Shown here: in pieces, positions 23,659 through 32,543 of the stretch | Layout: each line of letters starts with the position of its first letter | Numbering within the stretch: the first letter of the stretch is position 1 | NCBI GenBank assembly: GCA_019636195.1 | Contig: JAHBYA010000008.1 | Coordinates: 62,001-126,000, forward strand | From: Planctomycetota bacterium | Lineage (GTDB): Bacteria; Planctomycetota; UBA8742; UBA2392 | Length of the DNA stretch: 64,000 bases | Reading direction: 5' to 3' | Notes under the pieces: model-generated | Told to the model about the DNA's origin: nothing | The model's input: only the letters and a program-made list of their open reading frames with translations | Databases searched by the model: none | Made by a program: the position numbers and the translations under genes

Positions 23659-25515
23659 CTACACAAGAGTTTTGCGACTCGGGCGCCACAGCCGCCGCAG
23701 GGCCAGCAGGGCCGCGCCGAAGATGCCGGCCAAGGGCCAAGCCGGGCTGCCCCCGGTGCTCGTGCTGCACTTTTCGTCGGACTTGCCCTTCTTGCGCTTT
23801 CCGCCGCCACCGCCGCCGCTGCCGACCTGTAACTCAAAGGCGCCGATGTCGGCTGCGCCGTCGCGGACACGGGGGAACCCGCTGCCGCGCTGATCATTGG
23901 CCAGGCTGGCCGGGTTGCTGCCGGCATTGAAAGCCGGGCTGGTCGCGTCGATCGCGTGAGTCATCGTCGCCCCGCCATTGTTGGCCAGCGCGAACAAACC
24001 GGGATCAACGCCCGTGACGTTGGCAATCGCACCGGGCACAATCGTGCCTTCGCTGATGTCTTCAATAAGGCTGGCTGACGCGGTGATGGTGCCGCTGATG
24101 TCCGGCCCGCCATGGTCGGCCAGAATCGTGCTTTCAAGGGTCGCCGTGCCGCCCGCAAGGTAGATGCCGCGGCCAGTCGAAGATGTCGTGATACCGATGC
24201 TGCCGGGGGCCCCACCGATGACACCGCCGCCGCCTGACCCACCGCCGGCCGGAGTGCCCGACGTGGCAGCGTTGGCAGCAATCGTGCTGCTGGTGATGGT
24301 CAAAGCGCCGCCGCCTGCCCTGATGCCGGCGCCTCGGCCCTGCCCGGCGTTGCCGCCATCGCCGCCGTTGCCGCCAAACCCGGAACTGCCGTTGGCATTG
24401 CCGCCGTCACCGCCCGGCGCACCGGTGCCAGCCACCGACACGTTGTTCGAAAGTGTCGAGTTGCGCAACACGATCGTCCCGTCATCAGTTTCCAGTGCGC
24501 CGCCTTCAGCAACGCCGCCGTTGCCGCCGTTGCCGCCGGATCCACCGACAAAGAACCCTGCTCCACCGTCACCGCCGTTGCCGCCGTTGCCGGCAGTGGC
24601 CTGGTTGTTTGAAATTGTCGAACTGACGATCTGGAGGCTGAGGGCGGCGGAGTAGATACCCCCGGCGCGCCCCGTACCGCCGTTGCCACCATCGCCGGCG
24701 CTGCCGCCAAAACTGCCGCCGGAGGTCCCGTCGGCACCGAAGCCGCCGGCGCCGCCTGAGGCGCTGTTGTTCGTTATCGTACTGGCAGTGATGCTTGCGC
24801 TGCCTGTGTCAATGTAGATTCCGCCACCAACTGCGTTGCCCCCGTTCCCGCCGTTGCTTCCAGAGCTAACTATAGAAGATTGGCCGCGCCCCCCCTGGGC
24901 GTTATTGTCACGCACAATCGTTCTTAGCAACGTCAGCGCCCCGCCGGCTTGATAAACACCGCCGCCCGCCGCATCAAAGCCTGGGGCACCCAGGCTTGAG
25001 GCTCCGTCATCGCCAATGGCTTGGCACCCTTCGATTGTGACGTCTTCAAGCACAAGAGTTGCGTCGGACGCGACGTAGATGCCGCCGCCCAGCGCGCCGC
25101 TGGGCGAGGTCGTGATCAAGCCGTCGTCGTTCGTCAGGCCGTTGCGGAGGGTCAGGTTGCGCAGCGTCACCGTTAGTGGCGAAGAGCCGGTGATGTGCAG
25201 CACTCGGTCCACAAGGTTGGCATCGATGATCGTGCTGGTCTGCCCCGCGCCGACAATCGTGATGTTTCCTGAGGTGCGAGTAATGTCCAAGTCGCCGCTG
25301 GCATTGGCATTGTCCAACCGCGCGCCGGTCAGCGTGTACGTGCCCGCGGCCAACGAAATCGTCGCGTTCGTGCTTCCCGCGTTGAAGTCGGTAATCGCTT
25401 GGCGCAATTGCGTGACATTGCTAACGGCCTGGGCGTCCAGCGCCTGGCTGGCCAGCGCGACGGCAATAAACGGCGAAGCTGCCAGCAGGCAGCGGCTGAT
25501 TGATTTGGTTTGCAT
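23659..25515 (-). CDS. Right-handed beta-helix surface protein with C-terminal sorting-like tail
   Basis: The 618-residue protein has a signal peptide (residues ~1-28, ending ASQALDAQA). It then resembles choice-of-anchor/pectate-lyase-like parallel beta-helix proteins: VTQLRQAITDFNAGSTNATISLAAGTYTLTG, repeated LRNLTLRNG and STISNNQATAGNGGNGG coils with very Gly/Asn-rich turns. The C-terminus is a GGGGG/Lys linker, a single Cys (EKCSTSTGG), a hydrophobic stretch and an Arg-rich end, like MYXO-CTERM-type signals. It is probably surface-exposed. The Gly-rich coding creates long spurious open frames on the other strand. GGAGA precedes the ATG. Confidence 0.82.
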   Translation of the reverse strand: MQTKSISRCLLAASPFIAVALASQALDAQAVSNVTQLRQAITDFNAGSTNATISLAAGTYTLTGARLDNANASGDLDITRTSGNITIVGAGQTSTIIDANLVDRVLHITGSSPLTVTLRNLTLRNGLTNDDGLITTSPSGALGGGIYVASDATLVLEDVTIEGCQAIGDDGASSLGAPGFDAAGGGVYQAGGALTLLRTIVRDNNAQGGRGQSSIVSSGSNGGNGGNAVGGGIYIDTGSASITASTITNNSASGGAGGFGADGTSGGSFGGSAGDGGNGGTGRAGGIYSAALSLQIVSSTISNNQATAGNGGNGGDGGAGFFVGGSGGNGGNGGVAEGGALETDDGTIVLRNSTLSNNVSVAGTGAPGGDGGNANGSSGFGGNGGDGGNAGQGRGAGIRAGGGALTITSSTIAANAATSGTPAGGGSGGGGVIGGAPGSIGITTSSTGRGIYLAGGTATLESTILADHGGPDISGTITASASLIEDISEGTIVPGAIANVTGVDPGLFALANNGGATMTHAIDATSPAFNAGSNPASLANDQRGSGFPRVRDGAADIGAFELQVGSGGGGGGKRKKGKSDEKCSTSTGGSPAWPLAGIFGAALLALRRLWRPSRKTLV

Positions 25516-25758
25516 TGCGGTCTCCGTTCCGAAGCTACAGATTGGAGTGCATCGTGCCAAATGTCCAGTTGCACAATACGACTCCCCCACACCGATTCGC
25601 CCTGATCGCATAGGCCTGAAATCACATTGCAATCGGGACGTTGTCAGGTACAAGGCTTGTGGCTGGGTTGCTCGCGTGGGTTGCGGCGCACGGGGTCGGG
25701 AGTGGCATCGGGGTCAACCCCTTGTCCGCCGCAAGACACCAGGTTCGGGGAGTTCGCA

Positions 25759-27519
25759 ATGCGTGGGATCAGCATTTCGCTGTTTGTGTTTCTATTTGGT
25801 TCTTTCCTTTACAGCCAGCCCGCTCAACCAACCATCATCTGGGACCCCAGCCCCAACTACACCGCCGGGCGCACCGTTGCCATTGACAGCATCGTCATTC
25901 ACACCACTGAGGGCAGCTACAACGGCGCCGTCAGTTGGCTGAAGAACCCGTCCAGTGGCGCCAGCGCGCACTACGTGATCCGCGAAGACGGCGGCCAGAT
26001 CAAGCAGCTTGTCGCCGACAACAACCGCGCCTGGCACGCGACGTACTACAATAACCGCAGCATCGGCATTGAGTGCGCCGGGTTTGCCGGGCAAGCCAGC
26101 ACCTGGACCCAGGGCATCCTGCCCGCGCTGTACGACCTTGTTGCTTGGCTGTGCTACACACACGGCGTGTCGGCCGTTCACCCCACGGGGCAAGCAACCT
26201 CGCAAAGCCAGCAGGACTTCAACAGTGTTGGCCTGGTCGGGCACTTTCAGATTCAACCCTGGAACCGCACCGACCCCGGCCCGCACTTCAACTGGAACGC
26301 GCTGGTCACTGAAGTAAACGCGCGCCTGGGCGGCGGCGCCAACCCCAACGACCGCATTGTCGATAACGTGGACCCTGGCTTTTCCGTGCTCAGCGGCAAC
26401 TGGAGCAGCGGCACCAGTGCATCCGGCAAGTACGGCGCCGACTATCGCTTCGCCAGCACCGGCCCCAGCATGACCGCTGAGTGCGAGTGGCGGCCCACAC
26501 TGCCCCACGGCGGCACTTACGAAGTCATGGTCTGGTACCCCCACGGCACGAACCGCGCGCCGGACGCGCCGTTCACGATCTATCACGCCAACGGCGCGAC
26601 GGTTGTGCCCGTCAACCAGCAGAACAGTGTGGGCAACAACTGGTTCGGGATAGGCACCTACAGCTTCTTCACCGGCAACAGCGGCTACGTGCGGTTGGGC
26701 AACAACGCCACCAGCGGCAACGTGGTCATCGCCGACGCGGTGCGCTTCCGCGAAGTCACGGCCGCGGGCCCGCCCGTCTGGCCTGCGCCCAACGGCCTTA
26801 CCGCGACTGCGCTGAACAGCACTGACATCGCGTTCAACTGGAACTGGGTCAGCTACGCCGACGGCTACTGGCTTGACATTGCTGAAAGCAGCGCCGACCT
26901 GACCGGCATGACCGGCACCTTCCAGAACGCCAATGTAGGAAGAGTCAACGGCCGCAACTGGACGGGCCTTACTCCCGGCGCCACTTACTACTGGCGCGTG
27001 TGGGCGTACAACGCAGCCGGCGGCGCGCACGCCTACCCTGCCGTCAGCAGCATCACGCTGCCCACCGCGGCACCGGCAGACCCTGCGACCAACCTGGCTG
27101 CCACCGCCCTGAGTACCACGACCATCCAGTTCACATGGACACCGGGTGCGAACACCGACGGCTTTTACCTGGATATCGCGGAAAGCGCGGCGGACCTCAC
27201 AGCCGGCGCCGGCGCGCCGACGTTCCAGAACGTCCCGCTGGCCGGCACAACCACGAGTTACGACTGGGTAGGTCTTACGCCGGGCACCACTTATTACTGG
27301 CGCGTCTTTTCGTACAACACGAACGGCGGCGTACACGCCTACCCCACGCCAGCCAGCATCGCCACTCCCGGCGGCGGCGCCAGCCACGGCGATGGCAGCA
27401 GCACCTCAAAGAAAAAGGGCAGCAGCGGCGCGTGCAGCACCGACGGCGGCAGCACATGGCTGTTCGCGCTGCTGGGGCTGCTGCCGGCGATTGTGTGGCT
27501 GCGGCGGGAGCACGCATGA
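25759..27519 (+). CDS. Secreted N-acetylmuramoyl-L-alanine amidase with golvesin-like and Fn3-like domains
   Basis: The 586-residue protein has a signal peptide. The Amidase_2/PGRP-type domain (~25-190) shows IDSIVIHTTEG, SAHYVIREDG, NNRAWHA, IGIECAGF, GLVGHFQI and the zinc-site DPGPHFNW. It would cleave the amide bond between MurNAc and the stem peptide. A golvesin-like beta-sandwich follows (~200-335: RIVDNVDPGFSVLSGNW, KYGADYRFA, VIADAVRFRE), then two Fn3-like repeats (~345-530) with the duplicated motif TPGxTYYWRVxxYN. The tail is GDGSSTSKKKGSSGACSTDGG, a hydrophobic helix and LRREHA. GGGGAG precedes the ATG. Its stop overlaps the next gene's start. Confidence 0.85.
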   Translation: MRGISISLFVFLFGSFLYSQPAQPTIIWDPSPNYTAGRTVAIDSIVIHTTEGSYNGAVSWLKNPSSGASAHYVIREDGGQIKQLVADNNRAWHATYYNNRSIGIECAGFAGQASTWTQGILPALYDLVAWLCYTHGVSAVHPTGQATSQSQQDFNSVGLVGHFQIQPWNRTDPGPHFNWNALVTEVNARLGGGANPNDRIVDNVDPGFSVLSGNWSSGTSASGKYGADYRFASTGPSMTAECEWRPTLPHGGTYEVMVWYPHGTNRAPDAPFTIYHANGATVVPVNQQNSVGNNWFGIGTYSFFTGNSGYVRLGNNATSGNVVIADAVRFREVTAAGPPVWPAPNGLTATALNSTDIAFNWNWVSYADGYWLDIAESSADLTGMTGTFQNANVGRVNGRNWTGLTPGATYYWRVWAYNAAGGAHAYPAVSSITLPTAAPADPATNLAATALSTTTIQFTWTPGANTDGFYLDIAESAADLTAGAGAPTFQNVPLAGTTTSYDWVGLTPGTTYYWRVFSYNTNGGVHAYPTPASIATPGGGASHGDGSSTSKKKGSSGACSTDGGSTWLFALLGLLPAIVWLRREHA

Positions 27520-29789
27520 TCAGGCTGATACTGCTGCTGGCGCTGGCGGCCCTGCCGCTTGCGGCGCAGATCATCGACAACGGGGGCGCCGGCTATTCTG
27601 AGCCTTCGGGATCATGGACCACCGGCACCAGCGCCACCGACAAGTACGGCGCCGACTATCGCTTTGCATCCACGGTCGGCACAGCCGGCCCCGCAACCGC
27701 TGCCGCCGAATGGCGGCCGACACTGGCCGCCGGGCAATACACCGTCAGCGTCTGGTACCCGCAGGGCACCAACCGCGCCAATGACGCGCCGTTTCGCGTG
27801 TACCACAACACGGGCACGGCGCTGGTGCGCGTGAACCAGACAGCAGGCGGCGGCGGCTGGGTGGTGCTGGGAACTTACGATTTTGCGGCGGGCACGGGCG
27901 GCTATGTAACGCTCAGCAACGACGCCGAAAGCGGCAAGGTCGTGCTGGCTGACGCCGTGCGCTTTGAAACCTACACCACACCGCCGATGGGCAGCCCGGA
28001 GTTCCGCGGTGTATGGGTCAGCCGCTTTGAATGGCCCAGCACCACGCCCGCAACCTGGAAAAGCAACATCAACAACATCATGGCCAACGCCAAGGCTGGC
28101 AACTTCAATGCCGTGGTGCTGCAGATGCGCGGCACCACCGAAACGCTGTACCCTTCACCGAATGAGCCGCTGTCGCCGTTGATCGCGTTGAACCCGGGCG
28201 ACGACCCGTTGCAGTACGCGATTAACGCCGCCCACGCGCAGGGCCTGCAACTGCACTGCTACTTCAACACGCACGTTTGCACAGCCGGATTTGCCTCCGC
28301 CAACCCCGGCTGGGTGATCGCCGACTCGGGCGGCACGACCCAGGGAGCGCCCGTTGACGGCTACTACTGGCTCGCGCCCGGCCACCCCGACGTGCAGCAG
28401 TACCTGCGCACGCAGGTCATGCACATCGTGAACAACTACCCGCAGCTTGACGGCATTCACTTCGACCGCATCCGCATGCCCGAGGCGGGCTACAGCTACG
28501 ACACCACCAGCAACGCCCGCCGCGCAGGCCGCGGCAACCCGGACAGCCTCGCGTTCGGGCCATGGACAGCCGACCAGATCACGCGCTGGCTGCGCGACGT
28601 GTACGCGCAAGTCCACAGCGTGAACCCGCGCCTGCAGCTCAGTGCGGCGCCGTTGGGCCTGTACCACTGGACTGCCTACAGCGGCTATCCCACCGGCTAT
28701 TACTACGGCCTGCCGCGCCACCAGGATGCCAAGGCATGGATGGCGCAGGGCGCACTGGACTGGATTGCGCCGCAGATTTACTGGCCCGACGGCGGCGGTT
28801 TGCCCGACTTTTCTGACCTTGCACCCGACTGGCAGGCCGCGCGCAACGGCCGCCACATCTACCCCGGCATGAGCGCCAGCAGCGACAGCAGCGCAGCCGA
28901 GACCATTGCCGAGATCAACGCGTCGCGCAGCTTCGGTTGCGCCGGCACCATGGTCTGGAGCTACGGCAGCGCCAACAGCCTGAACTTCTGGAGCGCATTG
29001 ACCGCCAGCGGCGCGCCCTACCAGACCGCGGCACCCGCGCCGACGCTCGACTGGCTGGAAAACCCGACCAAGGCCATCGTCTATGGCTACGTAAGCAACA
29101 GCGCAGGCGCGTCCGTGCAGGACGCGTGGGTCAACGTCAACGGCCAAAGCTACACAGCCGTCAGCGCCAAAGACGGCTTCTGGTGCTGGCTTGAACTCAC
29201 GCCCGGCACATACGTCTTTACCGCCAACGACCCGACCCACGGCAGCGCGACCCTGATGGTGCAGAACCTGCAAGCCGGCGAAGTGCGCCGCGTGGACCTG
29301 CGCCTTGGTCCGGCCGGCACAGCCGTGCGGCTTGAGGCCGACCCACCGATGGTGGCGTATGCGGGCCATGGCTTCAACGTACCGGTGCGCGTGGCGGACT
29401 CAGCAGGCAACACAGTCGGCGCCGGCAGCTACACAGTGGACGCGACCTACACGGCAGCCGCCGGCACACTGACCGGTGCCATGCAGCAGGTTACCGGCAG
29501 CGGGACTGCGGCGTTCAACTTCACGTTCAGTGACCCGGGCGTGGTTTTCATAACGTTCTCGACGGCGGGGCTGACCGGGACAACGATTGCCGTAACCGTG
29601 AGCACCGGCTCACCGGGCGGCGGAGGCGGCGGCAAGGGCGGCAAAGACTCGGGCGGCGGCGGGTGCAGCCTTGGCGCGCGCGCGCCATGGCAGTTGCTGT
29701 TGTTCACGCCGCTGCTGTTGCTGTGGCGGCGCCGTGCCCGGGCAGGTTGTTTGGTGCTTGCTAACAACCCGCCAGTGGCGCGGCCTTGA
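27516..29789 (+). CDS. Glycoside-hydrolase-like GHL10 (DUF187) protein with golvesin-like domain
   Basis: The 757-residue protein starts at ATG 27516, overlapping the amidase TGA (ATGA), so the pair is coupled. A signal peptide is followed by a golvesin-like domain (~18-145, IIDNGGAGYSEPSGSW ... VVLADAVRFE) clearly related to the one in the amidase. The TIM-barrel GHL10 domain (~155-510) shows EFRGVWVSRFEW, AVVLQMRGTTETLYPS and GIHFDRIRMPEAGYSYD. The last is the catalytic-type FDRIR...P loop. A carboxypeptidase-regulatory-like domain (YGYVSNSAGASVQDAWVNV), an Ig-like domain and the tail GGGGCSLGARAPW, helix, WRRRAR follow. It probably acts on peptidoglycan or another glycan together with the amidase. 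Confidence 0.83.
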   Translation: MIRLILLLALAALPLAAQIIDNGGAGYSEPSGSWTTGTSATDKYGADYRFASTVGTAGPATAAAEWRPTLAAGQYTVSVWYPQGTNRANDAPFRVYHNTGTALVRVNQTAGGGGWVVLGTYDFAAGTGGYVTLSNDAESGKVVLADAVRFETYTTPPMGSPEFRGVWVSRFEWPSTTPATWKSNINNIMANAKAGNFNAVVLQMRGTTETLYPSPNEPLSPLIALNPGDDPLQYAINAAHAQGLQLHCYFNTHVCTAGFASANPGWVIADSGGTTQGAPVDGYYWLAPGHPDVQQYLRTQVMHIVNNYPQLDGIHFDRIRMPEAGYSYDTTSNARRAGRGNPDSLAFGPWTADQITRWLRDVYAQVHSVNPRLQLSAAPLGLYHWTAYSGYPTGYYYGLPRHQDAKAWMAQGALDWIAPQIYWPDGGGLPDFSDLAPDWQAARNGRHIYPGMSASSDSSAAETIAEINASRSFGCAGTMVWSYGSANSLNFWSALTASGAPYQTAAPAPTLDWLENPTKAIVYGYVSNSAGASVQDAWVNVNGQSYTAVSAKDGFWCWLELTPGTYVFTANDPTHGSATLMVQNLQAGEVRRVDLRLGPAGTAVRLEADPPMVAYAGHGFNVPVRVADSAGNTVGAGSYTVDATYTAAAGTLTGAMQQVTGSGTAAFNFTFSDPGVVFITFSTAGLTGTTIAVTVSTGSPGGGGGGKGGKDSGGGGCSLGARAPWQLLLFTPLLLLWRRRARAGCLVLANNPPVARP

Positions 29790-29840
29790 CGGCGATAGCG
29801 GCCTGCGTTTGATAGACGCGGGCCATTGGAAAGGACGTTC

Positions 29841-30518
29841 ATGAAAAATGTGTTTGTATTCGCGCTGCTGTTGGGCAGCGCCCTGTGTGCGGGCATCGGC
29901 GGCGCGTGGCTGTTCAGCAAGTCAGAGCCGCAGGAAGTCGCGGCGCAGGCCAACCGGCCCGTCAAGATCGCAATCGTGAACCTTGAAGAAGCCTCGCGCC
30001 AGTCGGGCTGGTTCAAGGTGCGCAAGCAGCGCTGGGAAGAGGTACAGGCCGAGTTGAAGCTTGAGCGCGAAAAGACCGAGCGCACTTACCGCGAAAAGAC
30101 ACTTGAAGTGCAGCGCGCCAAGCTGGCCAAGAAGAGCGCCGAAGAAATCATGCCCCTTGAGGTCGAGGCCCAGACCTACAAAGAGCTGATGGAGATCCTG
30201 AAGAAGCAGCAGGAAGCCTACCTCGTAAACCTGATCGCCCAGTACCAGAACGAGGTGCTGCGCAACGTGATCGCCGAAATCGAACAGTTCACCAAGCTGA
30301 TGGGCTATGACATCGTGCTGCAGGACTACAGCGTGGCCGAAACCGGCGTCAGCGACTTCATGTCCGGCGGCGCCTACGCCCAGTCACTGATCAACAAGCC
30401 CGTGCTGTACACGCCGGGCACCGAGACCAACAAGAACATCTACGTCACCGACATCACCAAGGCCATCATCCAGCGCGTGCAGACCACCGTGGAACCGCCC
30501 AAGAAACCCAATGAGTGA
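29841..30518 (+). CDS. OmpH/Skp-like periplasmic coiled-coil protein
   Basis: The 225-residue protein has an N-terminal membrane helix or signal (MKNVFVFALLLGSALCAGIGGAW) and VKIAIVNLEEASRQSGWFK, the beta strand that starts OmpH proteins. A long charged coiled coil (~50-150) is followed by a C-terminal YDIVLQDYSVAETGVSDFM strand segment. Skp-like chaperones hold outer-membrane proteins. AAAGGA precedes the ATG. Its end overlaps the nitroreductase start by 8 nt. Confidence 0.78.
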   Translation: MKNVFVFALLLGSALCAGIGGAWLFSKSEPQEVAAQANRPVKIAIVNLEEASRQSGWFKVRKQRWEEVQAELKLEREKTERTYREKTLEVQRAKLAKKSAEEIMPLEVEAQTYKELMEILKKQQEAYLVNLIAQYQNEVLRNVIAEIEQFTKLMGYDIVLQDYSVAETGVSDFMSGGAYAQSLINKPVLYTPGTETNKNIYVTDITKAIIQRVQTTVEPPKKPNE

Positions 30519-31137
30519 TTCCGCCAGGTTTCTTGACCTGCTGAAACGGCGTCGATCGCGACGGTTCTTTACCGACCGCGCCATCGACGCCGCAGCCGTT
30601 GAACGCGCCCTGCACGCCGCCATGCGCGCGCCCAGCGGCGCCAACGCCCAGCCCTGGGAGTACGTGCTGATCCAGCGCGGCCCGATCCGCGAGGCCGTCC
30701 GCGAAGCCTGCGAAAAAGCCGACCGTGACTTCCATGAACGCAGCCCGGACTGGCTGCGCGAGTTCTTTGCCGACCACGGCATCACGCCGGTCAAAGAGTT
30801 CACGCATAACGCGCCACTGCTGGTGGCGGTGTTCGGCCGCCGTGACAAGCCGTTCTGGCTGCAGAGCGTGTGGCTGAGCATTGCCAATTTCATCACCGCG
30901 CTGGAGGCCGAGGGCCTGCACTCGCTGACCTACACGCCCGGCGTAGGCAAGGACTTCAACAAGCTGCTGGGCGTGGACGAGAGCTGGTCGTGCCAGGCCG
31001 TGCTGCCCGTCGGCTACGGCGAGCCCGATGAGCAGTTGAAGCCGCGGCCGAGGCAGGGCCCCGCCGCAAAAGTCCACGTCGTGGACGGCCAGGGCAACCT
31101 GTCGCCGTACAAGGCAACGCTGCCGTTCGAGCCCTGA
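30511..31137 (+). CDS. Nitroreductase-family flavoprotein
   Basis: The 208-residue FMN-dependent oxidoreductase shows LKRRRSRRFFTDRAID (FMN phosphate Arg/Ser motif), AAMRAPSGANAQPWEYVL (APSGxNxQPW signature) and LPVGYGEPDEQ. The electron acceptor is unknown. It overlaps the OmpH-like gene by 8 nt. Confidence 0.9.
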   Translation: MSDSARFLDLLKRRRSRRFFTDRAIDAAAVERALHAAMRAPSGANAQPWEYVLIQRGPIREAVREACEKADRDFHERSPDWLREFFADHGITPVKEFTHNAPLLVAVFGRRDKPFWLQSVWLSIANFITALEAEGLHSLTYTPGVGKDFNKLLGVDESWSCQAVLPVGYGEPDEQLKPRPRQGPAAKVHVVDGQGNLSPYKATLPFEP

Positions 31138-31170
31138 CCTACGTACATTGGGCGCGCTTTCATTCGAAAC

Positions 31171-31191
31171 TGGTCATTGGTAATTGGTAAT
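31171..31191 (+). repeat. Heptanucleotide tandem repeat upstream of aroC
   Basis: Three consecutive 7-bp units (TGGTCAT, TGGTAAT, TGGTAAT) lie 23 nt before the aroC start codon in otherwise GC-rich sequence. Confidence 0.7.
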
Positions 31192-31213
31192 TTGCTGTTC
31201 AACTGGCACGCCT

Positions 31214-32383
31214 ATGGCACTTTCCTTCACCACCGCCGGAGAATCCCACGGGCCAGCCGTGATCGCGACCGTGTTCGGCCTGCCCTTCGGTCATGCGCTG
31301 GACCTTGGCTGGATCAACAGCCAGCTTGCCCGGCGGCAGGGCGGCTACGGCCGCGGCGGGCGCCAGAACGTTGAGCGCGACGAGGCGACAGCTCTGAGCG
31401 GGCTCAGGCGCGGGCTCACGATCGGCAGCCCGCTGACGCTGGTGATTCACAACAAGGACTCACGCATCGACAAGGCGCCGGACCTTCCGAACGTGCGGCC
31501 GGGGCACGTGGACCTGGCGGGCGTGCTGAAGGTAGGTTCGCGCAATGCCCGCGACGTGCTTGAGCGCGCAAGCGCACGCGAAACCGCCGCGCGCGTGATG
31601 GCCGGCGCCGCATGCCAGAGCCTGCTGCGCGAGCTCGGCATTGAAGTGATCGCCCGTGTGCTCAGCATCGGCGACGTGATCGCCGACCAGCCGATGGGCG
31701 CGGGCTACACCGCCTGCGTTCAAGACCCGGCTGCCGCGCGCGCGGCCCGCAACGCCGGCGAGTTCGGCACCCTGGACCGCGGCTCCGACGCCGCGCTGAA
31801 AGCCGCCATCAACGGCGCCAGGGCCGCGGGCGACACACTGGGCGGCGTCATTGAAGTAGTCGCTGTAAACCTGCCGCCGGGGCTGGGCAACCACAATCAC
31901 TGGGACAGCAAGCTGGACGGGCGGCTTGGCCAGGCGCTGATGAGCATCCAGGCGATGAAGGCCGTCGAGATCGGCCTCGGCTGTGAAACCGCACGGCGCA
32001 GGGGCAGCGCGGTGCACGACGCGGTACACCCCGCGCCGCCGCCATTCGGGCGCGCGCCGTACGCAAGGGGCAGCAACAACGCGGGCGGGCTGGAAGGCGG
32101 CGTGACCAACGGCGAGCCGCTGGTGTGCCGCGTGCACATGAAGCCGATCAGCACGCTGATGAACCCGCTGGATACTGTTGACGTAAGCACGGGCAAGCCC
32201 GCCAAAGCCAGCACCGAGCGCAGCGACACCTGCGCTGTGCCTGCGGCGGCCATCGTGGCCGAGTGCGCGGTGGCGATTGTGCTGGCGCAGGCATTGCTCG
32301 AAAAGACCGGCGGCGACAGCATGGCGGAAGTTAAGCGAAACCTGGACGGGTACATTGCAAGCCTGCGGGAGTTCAGGCCGTGA
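31214..32383 (+). CDS. aroC: Chorismate synthase
   Basis: The 389-residue enzyme catalyses the last shikimate step, EPSP to chorismate, using reduced FMN. Signatures are TTAGESHGPAV, ARRQGGYGRGGRQNVERD, GSRNARDVLERASARETAARV, NNAGGLEGGVTNGEPL and ERSDTCAVPAAA. The start at 31214 was chosen because MALSFTTAGESHG matches the family N-terminus. No Shine-Dalgarno sequence is apparent. Slightly longer than the usual ~360 residues. Confidence 0.97.
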   Translation: MALSFTTAGESHGPAVIATVFGLPFGHALDLGWINSQLARRQGGYGRGGRQNVERDEATALSGLRRGLTIGSPLTLVIHNKDSRIDKAPDLPNVRPGHVDLAGVLKVGSRNARDVLERASARETAARVMAGAACQSLLRELGIEVIARVLSIGDVIADQPMGAGYTACVQDPAAARAARNAGEFGTLDRGSDAALKAAINGARAAGDTLGGVIEVVAVNLPPGLGNHNHWDSKLDGRLGQALMSIQAMKAVEIGLGCETARRRGSAVHDAVHPAPPPFGRAPYARGSNNAGGLEGGVTNGEPLVCRVHMKPISTLMNPLDTVDVSTGKPAKASTERSDTCAVPAAAIVAECAVAIVLAQALLEKTGGDSMAEVKRNLDGYIASLREFRP

Positions 32384-32507
32384 CAAAGTTCAGCGTGCGG
32401 TCGCCAGTGTTCGGCATAAAAGCAAAAGCCATGAAGCAAGCTGCGCGGCGACGGTTGCGCCCGGCGCACGTCCAGCCATCGACCGGCGGGGGTGCCGCCG
32501 GCCGGGC

Positions 32508-32540
32508 AACGCCGAACGCCGAACACCGAACGCCGAACCC
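32508..32540 (+). repeat. Heptanucleotide tandem repeat upstream of the lptF/G-like gene
   Basis: Units AACGCCG, AACGCCG, AACACCG, AACGCCG and a partial AACCC run to 4 nt before the start codon at 32544. No ribosome binding site is otherwise visible there. Confidence 0.75.
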
Positions 32541-32543
32541 AAC

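Noticed and set aside
24164..24655. Long plus-strand Pro-rich frame
   Set aside because: It is the complement of the Gly/Asn-rich beta-helix gene on the minus strand. Gly-rich coding gives Pro-rich antisense frames.
31171..31191. Heptamer repeats as transposon ends or att sites
   Set aside because: They are unit-length tandem repeats with no paired inverted copy, no target duplication and no transposase nearby.
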